From Micromonospora lupini (GTDB lineage Bacteria; Actinomycetota; Actinomycetes; Mycobacteriales; Micromonosporaceae): 64,000 nt of DNA. The position numbers and the translations under genes are program-made. Below, piece after piece: positions 57,928-64,000 of this stretch (position 1 is its first letter; each line of letters starts with the position of its first letter). The stretch lies in assembly GCF_026342015.1 (NCBI RefSeq), contig NZ_JAPENL010000003.1, positions 744,001 to 808,000 of the forward strand. Direction: 5' to 3'. Below the pieces are notes generated by a model. The model saw nothing but the letters and a program-made list of their open reading frames with translations. It did no database searches and was not told the DNA's origin.

Positions 57928-59964
57928 TCACTTACCGGCCGAGTCCGGGACCGCGGCGCGACGCAGGACCGCCACGGCGCGCGGTTCCAGGACGCCGGCC
58001 CCAGCGCCGATCCGTTCGCCGCTGACTGCGGAGATGTCCAGGGGCTGCCCGGTACGGTTGATCAGGAACCAGTACGGTCCGCGTACGACCAGTTCGACCC
58101 GACCGCGCAGGCTCGGCGGGAGTTCGCTGTGGATGCCGGCTCGTTTCGCCAGGTCGGCCAGGACGACGGTGAGCCCGGCGGGCCGTAGGCGGGTGGAGAC
58201 GTAGGCGGCGGATCCGGACCCGACGGCCCGACGGGTGATGGCCGGGCGGCCAGTCTGGCCGCCCTGGCCGTACCGGGCCAGGACCTCGGTCGCGGGGTCC
58301 GTGAGGTCGATGCGGTCGGTCCACAGGGTGCCCACCGTGCCGTTGTCGAGCTCGACGCTCTGCTCGTCGGGCAGGGGACCGAACTCGTCGATCCTGATGC
58401 CGAGCAGATCGCGCAGGGCTCCCGGGTAGCCGTCCAGCCAGACGTGGTCGTGCTCGTCGACGATGCCGGAGAAGTAGGTGGTGACGAGGTGGCCGCCACC
58501 GGCGACGTAGCTGCCCAGCCGTTCGGCGAGCGCGCCGGGCACGACATGCAGGATCGGGGCGACGAGCAGACCGTAGCGATGCAGCGGCGCGTCGACGGGA
58601 ACCACGTCCGCGCGGATACCGAGTTCGAGAAAGGCGGTGTACCAGTCGAGGGCCTCCTGCCGGTAGCGGAGCCGGTCGCTGGGGTGTGCGTCGTGTTCGG
58701 CCGTCCACCAGGACTCCCAGTTGAAGACGATGGCCGCGCCGGCCGGCCGGCGCGTCGTGCCGGCCACCTCGGCGAGATCGCGCAACGTGGCGCCGAGATC
58801 GGTGACGGCGCGGAAGATGGTGCTGTCGACGCCGGCGTGGGGCAGCATCGCCGAGTGGTACTTCTCGGCGCCCGCCGCGGACTGGCGCCATTGGAAGAAG
58901 CAGACCGCGTCAGCGCCGTGGGCGACGTGCGTGAGCGAGTCACGGGCCATCTCGCCAGGCGCTTTGGCGACGTTGATCGGCTGCCAGTTGAGCGCGCTGG
59001 TGGAGTGCTCCATGAGGTACCACGGCCGCCCGCCGGCCAGGTTCGCGGTGAGGTTTGCGGAGAACGACAGTTCGTCGTGCGCCTGCGGGCCCGGCGTCGT
59101 GTAGTGGTCGTTGGCGATGAAGTCGACCTCGGCGGCCCAGTCGGCGTAGTTGATGGCCTTGGACCAGCCCATGACCATGAAGTTGGTGGTGACGGGAATG
59201 TTCGGGGTCACTTCGTACAGCACGGATCGTTCGGCGCGCAGGTGGTCCTTGAGCGCATCGGAGGAGAACCGCTTGAAGTCCAGTTGCTGCGTCGGGTTGG
59301 GGTGCGTGGTCGCCAGCCGTGGTGGCAGGATCTGCGCCCAGTCGCTGTACTGCTGTGACCAGAACGTGGTCGCCCAGGCCCGGTTGAGGGCCTCCAGGGT
59401 GCCGTATCGGCGGCGCAGCCAGTGCCGGAACGCGGTCGCGGCGTCGTCGGAGTAGTCGTAGGCGTTGTCGCCGCCCAGTTCGTTGTTCACATGCCAGGCG
59501 GTCAGCGCCGGGTGGTCGCGGTACCGCTCGGCGAGTGCGCGGGTCAGGCGGAGCGCGTGCAATCGGAAGATCGGCGAAGTCGGCCGCCAGTGCTGCCGGG
59601 CGCCGGGCCAGATGGTGCGGCCGTCTCGGTCGATCGGCAGGATCTCCGGGTGCATCGTGGTCAGCCAGGGCGGCGGGGATGCGGTCGCTGTGGCCAGGTC
59701 GACGGCGATGCCGTGGGCGTGCAGCAGGTCCATGGCGTCGTCGAGCCACGCGAAGTCCCACACGTCCGCCTGCGGCTGGATCCGCGCCCAGGAGAAGATC
59801 GCCAAGGAGACGATATTGACGCCGGCCACCTGCATGGCCCGAACGTCCGCGTCCCAGATGTGGCGTGGCCACTGCTCGGGGTTGTAGTCGGCGCCGAACG
59901 CGAGGCGGCTCCGGGACGGATCCGATGGCCAGCGCAGCCATCGGTGACTGTGGTGCGGCTGCAT
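57928..59964 (-). CDS. GH42 beta-galactosidase (second copy)
   Basis: A 678-residue GH42 enzyme without a signal peptide. The acid/base Glu is in WHVNNELGGDN and the nucleophile Glu in WYLMEHSTSALNWQP. Unlike the copy at 23278, the cysteines near the acid/base are gone (GDNAYDYSDD), so it lacks the structural zinc site. The domain order and length are otherwise the same. GAAGGAGC fixes the ATG at 59964. In this operon it probably takes galactose or arabinose from short side chains of plant cell-wall polymers. Confidence 0.93.
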   Translation of the reverse strand: MQPHHSHRWLRWPSDPSRSRLAFGADYNPEQWPRHIWDADVRAMQVAGVNIVSLAIFSWARIQPQADVWDFAWLDDAMDLLHAHGIAVDLATATASPPPWLTTMHPEILPIDRDGRTIWPGARQHWRPTSPIFRLHALRLTRALAERYRDHPALTAWHVNNELGGDNAYDYSDDAATAFRHWLRRRYGTLEALNRAWATTFWSQQYSDWAQILPPRLATTHPNPTQQLDFKRFSSDALKDHLRAERSVLYEVTPNIPVTTNFMVMGWSKAINYADWAAEVDFIANDHYTTPGPQAHDELSFSANLTANLAGGRPWYLMEHSTSALNWQPINVAKAPGEMARDSLTHVAHGADAVCFFQWRQSAAGAEKYHSAMLPHAGVDSTIFRAVTDLGATLRDLAEVAGTTRRPAGAAIVFNWESWWTAEHDAHPSDRLRYRQEALDWYTAFLELGIRADVVPVDAPLHRYGLLVAPILHVVPGALAERLGSYVAGGGHLVTTYFSGIVDEHDHVWLDGYPGALRDLLGIRIDEFGPLPDEQSVELDNGTVGTLWTDRIDLTDPATEVLARYGQGGQTGRPAITRRAVGSGSAAYVSTRLRPAGLTVVLADLAKRAGIHSELPPSLRGRVELVVRGPYWFLINRTGQPLDISAVSGERIGAGAGVLEPRAVAVLRRAAVPDSAGK

Positions 59965-60034
59965 GCCGGCTGCTCCTTCGCGGTGCTGCTGATGGTGACG
60001 TGAGCCCGGCCGCAAGCGGGTCGGGTGTGCCCGC

Positions 60035-61006
60035 TCACCCGCTGAGCGGCTTGGCGGCGAACCTCAGCTTTTCGGCCTCGTGGAAAGCCCCACCCCCTTC
60101 GTGGCCGTTGAACGGGTAGACGCGGATCTGCTTCGGTCCGGCGTAGTGGTTGTACGAGGCGTACACGGTTGAGGGCGGGCAGGCCTGGTCCATCAGCCCG
60201 ACGGAGTAGAGCGCTGAGGCGCTGGCCCGCTTGGCGTGGTTGACCGTGTCGAAGTACGACAGCGTTCGCATCACCTGCTCCCGTTTGTCTCGGTGGACCT
60301 TGAGATAGCCGGTGATTTCGGCGTACGGCGAGGCGTCGGTGATGGTCAGCGCACGGGGAAAGTTGGCCAGGAAGGGCACGTCGGGCATGACGGCCACCAG
60401 ATCTGAGGCGAGGCCGGCCGCGGCGGTGGCGATTCCGCCGCCCTGGCTGGTTCCGGCGACGGCCACTCTGCTCGGGTCCACGGTGGACAGCCGTCGTACG
60501 GCATCGATGGCACGGACCGCGTCGGTGAAGACCCGGCGATAGTAGTAGGTCTCCGGACTGGCGATACCTCGGGTGGTGAAGCCCGCGGACGCGGGGTCAC
60601 CAGCGAGGTCAGGATCGGGTGTGTCCCCCTTGGGGCCCTTGGAGCCCTGGCCTCGGGTGTCCATGATGAAGTGGGCATATCCGGCCATTGCCCACAGAGG
60701 TCTCTCATGCGGCAGGCCGCGACCGCCGCCGTATCCGACGTACTCCACCACTGCGGGCAGTGGACCGGTGCGGGTAACGGGCAGGTGCAGCCATGCCTTG
60801 ACCGGGTTGCCGTCGTAGCCGGCGAAGGTGACGTCGAAGGTGTCGATCACTGCTAGCCCGTTGTCGACAGGTGTGACGGTGAGATTGAGCTGATGGGCGC
60901 GCGCGTCCTGGAGCGTCGCGGTCCAGAAGCTGTCGAAGTCTTCCGGCTCCGCAACCGCGGGACGGTAGCTGAGCAGAAGGTCTTCGGGCATGTCGAACAG
61001 TGCCAT
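60035..61006 (-). CDS. Acetylxylan esterase/cephalosporin-C deacetylase (CE7)
   Basis: A 323-residue carbohydrate esterase of family 7. It starts MALFDMPEDLL with the usual Y-x-P stretch (SYRPAVAEPEDFDSFW), has VVEYVGYGGGRGLPHE, the nucleophile Ser in VAVAGTSQGGGIA, Asp in YSVGLMDQACPPS and His in FNGHEGGG. It has no signal peptide, so it deacetylates imported xylo- or other oligosaccharides inside the cell. It lies between GH42 and the galactonate dehydratase gene with gaps of 43 and 70 bases, within one operon. Confidence 0.93.
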   Translation of the reverse strand: MALFDMPEDLLLSYRPAVAEPEDFDSFWTATLQDARAHQLNLTVTPVDNGLAVIDTFDVTFAGYDGNPVKAWLHLPVTRTGPLPAVVEYVGYGGGRGLPHERPLWAMAGYAHFIMDTRGQGSKGPKGDTPDPDLAGDPASAGFTTRGIASPETYYYRRVFTDAVRAIDAVRRLSTVDPSRVAVAGTSQGGGIATAAAGLASDLVAVMPDVPFLANFPRALTITDASPYAEITGYLKVHRDKREQVMRTLSYFDTVNHAKRASASALYSVGLMDQACPPSTVYASYNHYAGPKQIRVYPFNGHEGGGAFHEAEKLRFAAKPLSG

Positions 61007-61049
61007 GGCATCTCCACGGTGGCTGGTTGGTCGGGAGTCGGGTGGGTCG

Positions 61050-62195
61050 TCACCACTCGGTGAAGGCGCCGTCCGGACCGCGCCAGACGGGGGATCGGAA
61101 CCGGTGGCCTCGTGCCGCCGCTTCGCGCACCGCGTTCTCGTCGACGTCGATGCCGAGGCCGGGTGCGCCGAGTCGCTCCACGTGCCCGTCGCGCAACCGC
61201 AGGACGTCGGCGTCGACGAGATAGTTCAGGCCGTCCTGGCCGTTGTTGTAGTGGATGCCGAGGGCCTGTTCCTGGATGAGGAAGTTGGGTATGGCCAGGT
61301 CGATCTGCAGGCATGCGGCCAGGGCGATGGGGCCGAGCGGGCAGTGCGGGGCCAGGACGGCGTCGTACATCTCGGCGACCGCGGCGATGCGCCGGACCTC
61401 GGAGATGCCTCCGGCATGCGAGAGGTCGGGTTGGACGACTGCCACGCCGGCGTCCAGGACGTCCTTGAACTCGCGCCGGGTGTAGAGCCGCTCGCCGGTG
61501 GCTATCGGCAGTGCGGTCGCCGTGACGATCCGGGCGATGTCGCTTGAGTACTCCGGCCGCAGCGGCTCCTCGACGAACAGCGGCACGTACGGCTCCAGCA
61601 GTGGCAGGAGGCGACGGCTGGCGGCGATCGAGGCCCGGCCGTGCAGGTCGATCGCCACGTCGTTGTCGGGGCCGATCGCATCGCGGACCTTGGCCAGGAG
61701 ATCGACGACGGATCTCAGGCCGGCGGGGGTGTCCAGGAACGCCATCGCGCCCGGAGGTGCGATCTTGACGGCTGTGTATCCGGCTGCGATCGCCGTCGCG
61801 GCGGCTTCGGCGACGTGTTCGGCGGTCTCGCCGTACGCCCAGCCGTACATCCGGACGCGGTCGCGTACCGGCCCGCCGAGCAGTTCGTGGACCGGCGCCC
61901 CGCGGACCTTTCCGGCGATGTCCCACAGCGCCTGGTCGATGCCGGCGACGGCGCTGGACAGCACCGGGCCGCCGCGGTAGAAGCCACCGCGGGTGAGGAC
62001 CTGCCAGTGGTCTTCGATGCGCATCGGATCACCGCCGATGAGCAGGTCGGACAGCTCACCGATAGCGGCCCGGACGGTCTCGGCGCGGCCTTCCACGACC
62101 GGTTCGCCCCAGCCGACGACACCGTCATCGGTGGTGATCTTCAAGAAGAGCCAGCGGGGCGCTACGAGGAAGGTCTCGACACGGTCGATCTTCAT
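61050..62195 (-). CDS. dgoD: Galactonate dehydratase-type enolase-superfamily enzyme
   Basis: A 381-residue mandelate racemase/enolase-superfamily enzyme close to D-galactonate dehydratase DgoD. The capping domain starts MKIDRVETFLVAPRWLFLKI and includes RGGPVLSSAVAGIDQALWD. The metal ligands are Asp in VAIDLHGRASI, Glu in LFVEEPLRPE and Glu in IATGERLYT; the base His is in LSHAGGISE and in VLAPHCPLG. It removes water from an aldonic acid to give a 2-keto-3-deoxy acid, the substrate of the kinase at 56848. Its ATG overlaps the stop of the ManD-like gene (ATGA). Confidence 0.9.
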   Translation of the reverse strand: MKIDRVETFLVAPRWLFLKITTDDGVVGWGEPVVEGRAETVRAAIGELSDLLIGGDPMRIEDHWQVLTRGGFYRGGPVLSSAVAGIDQALWDIAGKVRGAPVHELLGGPVRDRVRMYGWAYGETAEHVAEAAATAIAAGYTAVKIAPPGAMAFLDTPAGLRSVVDLLAKVRDAIGPDNDVAIDLHGRASIAASRRLLPLLEPYVPLFVEEPLRPEYSSDIARIVTATALPIATGERLYTRREFKDVLDAGVAVVQPDLSHAGGISEVRRIAAVAEMYDAVLAPHCPLGPIALAACLQIDLAIPNFLIQEQALGIHYNNGQDGLNYLVDADVLRLRDGHVERLGAPGLGIDVDENAVREAAARGHRFRSPVWRGPDGAFTEW

Positions 62196-63457
62196 GGGGC
62201 CACGATCCCGCCGTCGAGGTGCCGTACCTGGGCCGACCACCGTTCGTGGAGGTGCTCCACGGGCGGGTACTTGGCCGCCTCCGCCTCGTCGAGGTCGATG
62301 CCCCACCCTGGCGCGTCCGACGGGAAGAGGAAGCCGTTGCGGGGTGCGAGCGTGCCCGGAAAGACCTCGTGGACGGCCGGTGAGTACTCGTGGCCCTCCT
62401 GGACGACGAACGCCGCGCTTGTCACGTCGAGCGCGACGTTCGCCGCCGCGCCGACCGGGGACACGTCGGCCGGCGCGTGCCAGGCGGTGCCGACACCGTG
62501 GAGTTCGCACAGGGCGACGAGCTTGCGCGCCGGGCTCAGGCCGCCGATCGACGAGATGTGCAGACGCAGCAGATCGACGCCGCCACCCGTCACGAGCCGG
62601 GCCGCGTCGGCCACGGACGCCACCTGCTCGCCGACGGCGATGGGCATGGGCGCGGCCGCGCGGACCTCACCAAGCCGGTCGTAGAACTCCGGGGCGATCG
62701 GATCCTCCAGGAAGAACAACCGGTACTCCTCGAGCCGGCGGACCAGTCCGACAGCCTGCTTGACGGTCAGCCGGGAATGGACGTCGTGCATCAGGTGCGG
62801 CTCGGGCCCGAGGGCCGCGCGGGCCTGCGCGAACAGGTCCGGAGTGTCGCGCAGGTAGCGGTGCACGTCCCACCCGCCGGGATGCGGTGTTCCGGGGTAC
62901 TCGCCGGGCGTGGGCGGAGCGCCGTAGGTGCCGACGCCGGGGCTGCCGACCTGCAGCCGGACGTGCCGGTAGCCCCGGGCGAGCAGGGCGCGGGCCTGCT
63001 CCAGGGTGGCCTCGACGGTGGTCCCGCCGGCGTGCAGGTACGTGTCGGCCGCCGCTCGGACCCGCCCGCCGAGCATCTCGTACACGGGCATGCCGGCCCG
63101 TTTGCCGGCGATGTCCCACAGCGCCTGGTCGACGCCGGACAGGGCGTTGTTGGTGACCGGCCCGCCGCGCCAGTACGACGAGAAGTGGACCATTCGGAAG
63201 ATGTCCTCGATGTCGGCCGGATGGCGGCCGACGAGCAACGGCGCGACATGACGATCGACGGTGGCGGCGACCGCGTGGAACCGCTGGGTGAACGTCGCGC
63301 AGCCGAGCCCGTACAGGCCGGGGTCGTTGGTGTCGACCCGGACGACGACGAGCGGCACGCCCTCCGGGGCGGTGACGATCGACCGGACGCCGGTGATGCG
63401 CAGCCGGTCACGACCGGGCCAGGGCGCCTGCGTCTCCGGCATGGGATTGAGGGGCAC
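62192..63457 (-). CDS. Enolase-superfamily dehydratase (ManD/RspA type)
   Basis: A 421-residue enolase-superfamily protein of the mannonate dehydratase (ManD, RspA-like) subgroup. Landmarks are SGVDQALWDIAGKRAGMPVYE, HLMHDVHSRL (first metal Asp), FFLEDPIAPE (second ligand), IAVGEQVAS (third ligand) and TAWHAPADVSPVGAAAN. Some members act on mannonate or gluconate, others are nearly inactive, so the true substrate is open. The GTG at 63457 has AGGAGA upstream. It is coupled to the DgoD-like gene by a 4-base overlap. Confidence 0.88.
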   Translation of the reverse strand: MPLNPMPETQAPWPGRDRLRITGVRSIVTAPEGVPLVVVRVDTNDPGLYGLGCATFTQRFHAVAATVDRHVAPLLVGRHPADIEDIFRMVHFSSYWRGGPVTNNALSGVDQALWDIAGKRAGMPVYEMLGGRVRAAADTYLHAGGTTVEATLEQARALLARGYRHVRLQVGSPGVGTYGAPPTPGEYPGTPHPGGWDVHRYLRDTPDLFAQARAALGPEPHLMHDVHSRLTVKQAVGLVRRLEEYRLFFLEDPIAPEFYDRLGEVRAAAPMPIAVGEQVASVADAARLVTGGGVDLLRLHISSIGGLSPARKLVALCELHGVGTAWHAPADVSPVGAAANVALDVTSAAFVVQEGHEYSPAVHEVFPGTLAPRNGFLFPSDAPGWGIDLDEAEAAKYPPVEHLHERWSAQVRHLDGGIVAP

Positions 63458-63512
63458 GAACGTGGTCTCCTGTTCGAGGATCGTTGCGTGGATGGACGGC
63501 GACGGCAGACCG

Positions 63513-64000
63513 TCAGGCGTAGACCCGCACGGCGATCAGCTGGGCCGAACCGGTGCCGTTGGTGGCGGTGACGACAACCCTGATCCGGTCGGTCACGATC
63601 GGGGCCGCGAGACTGTGCGTGCGGCGACGCTTCCGGTTGTCGGCCACCGACACGAGCGGTTGCCAACCGGCCCCGGCGGCGCGGGCCTCGATCCGGTAGT
63701 CGCGCACGAGCGTCGGCATGAGCGTGAACGGCATCCGGTGATGGGGCAGATTGATCAGGTCCTCGTTGACGTCGTCGTTGGCGATGATCTCGACCCGGCT
63801 CACCGTCACCGGCTCCGCCCAGGCCAGTTGCAACCACGGCTCGCCGTCCGTGGCGAGGGGCCGCGACATCCACAGGTGCGGTCCGGCGTAGGGGCGCAGG
63901 TACCCGTCGACCACCTTGTCGGCGGAGTAGGCAGCCGTCGGACCGGTGCGCAGGCAGAAGGTCCGGCGGCGCAGGGCCGTGCTCTTCCAGTCGAGCACCG
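63513..64000 (-). CDS. C-terminal part of a larger protein with discoidin-like domain (cut by window edge)
   Basis: The last 160 or so residues of a gene that enters from the right edge. The sequence folds like an F5/8 type C (discoidin) beta-sandwich: TAAYSADKVVDGYLRPYAGP, EPWLQLAWAEPVTVSRVEII, VRDYRIEARAAGAGWQPLVS and IRVVVTATNGTGSAQLIAVR. Such domains close several actinobacterial FAD-dependent oxidoreductases and glycosidases found with sugar-acid operons; which it is cannot be told from this piece. It precedes the ManD-like gene by 55 bases and is likely in the same operon. Confidence 0.7.
   Translation of the reverse strand, partial: VLDWKSTALRRRTFCLRTGPTAAYSADKVVDGYLRPYAGPHLWMSRPLATDGEPWLQLAWAEPVTVSRVEIIANDDVNEDLINLPHHRMPFTLMPTLVRDYRIEARAAGAGWQPLVSVADNRKRRRTHSLAAPIVTDRIRVVVTATNGTGSAQLIAVRVYA

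Overview
The window is a 64 kb stretch of a high-GC actinomycete chromosome. G or C fills most third codon positions, GTG starts are common, and it carries an SsgA-like sporulation/division protein, a Spo0M homologue, F420-type (LLM) enzymes, a HelR-type RNA polymerase helicase and a DevS/DevR (DosS/DosR) hypoxia system. Micromonospora or a close relative in the Micromonosporaceae fits best. This is inferred from gene content and style, not from any marker gene. No rRNA, CRISPR array or intact insertion sequence was seen; the only tRNA is tRNA-Val(CAC).

Layout. 1-3.3 kb: a MarR/SDR divergent pair, then a gene-poor stretch with broken coding fragments that ends at the 3' end of tRNA-Val, possibly the remains of an integrated element. 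3.4-16.5 kb: housekeeping and regulatory genes, including an SsgA-like protein, two SDR enzymes, AraC, Rrf2 and MarR regulators, a VOC enzyme, a TPR protein, an OmpR-type two-component system and a LolA-like protein. It also has an operon of a cysteine-type leader peptide, a 63-residue small protein, a flavin reductase and a nitroreductase. 16.6-22.4 kb: HelR-like protein, small hypotheticals, Spo0M, HEAT-repeat protein. 22.4-31.0 kb: a galactoside-use locus with a DeoR repressor, GH42 beta-galactosidase, a sugar ABC transporter without its ATPase, and GH36 alpha-galactosidase. 31.0-33.6 kb: a DGPF/YCII protein with its ECF42-type sigma factor, followed by an 860-base non-coding stretch of tandem repeats. 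33.6-37.0 kb: SMR exporter, secreted GH5 mannanase with CBM2 and a perfect operator-like palindrome, F420-type oxidoreductase.

37.0-43.4 kb is one long minus-strand run: HTH regulator, ClpN-domain protein, diacylglycerol kinase, YihY/BrkB membrane protein, tandem-PAP2 phosphatase, EEP-fold phosphatase/nuclease, and a tryptophan-rich repeat protein. Two identical GTCAAC-N4-GTTGAC operators cover the -35 and -10 of what looks like a leaderless promoter at its head.

43.5-54.9 kb is a dormancy/hypoxia island: two universal stress proteins, phosphoketolase, a P1B-5-type metal ATPase fused to a hemerythrin domain, two Acg-type nitroreductases, and the DevS kinase and DevR regulator placed tail to tail. 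A shared motif, GGGAC-N4-GGCCC, which matches the mycobacterial DosR box in half-site and spacing, lies upstream of devR, acg2, xfp and (with one change) between the ATPase and acg1. 54.9-64 kb holds a nucleoside-sugar epimerase-like protein, a TOPRIM protein and a minus-strand operon for sugar acids and plant-wall oligosaccharides (FAD-enzyme-like C-terminus, two enolase-superfamily dehydratases, CE7 esterase, second GH42, KDG kinase) that runs off the right edge.
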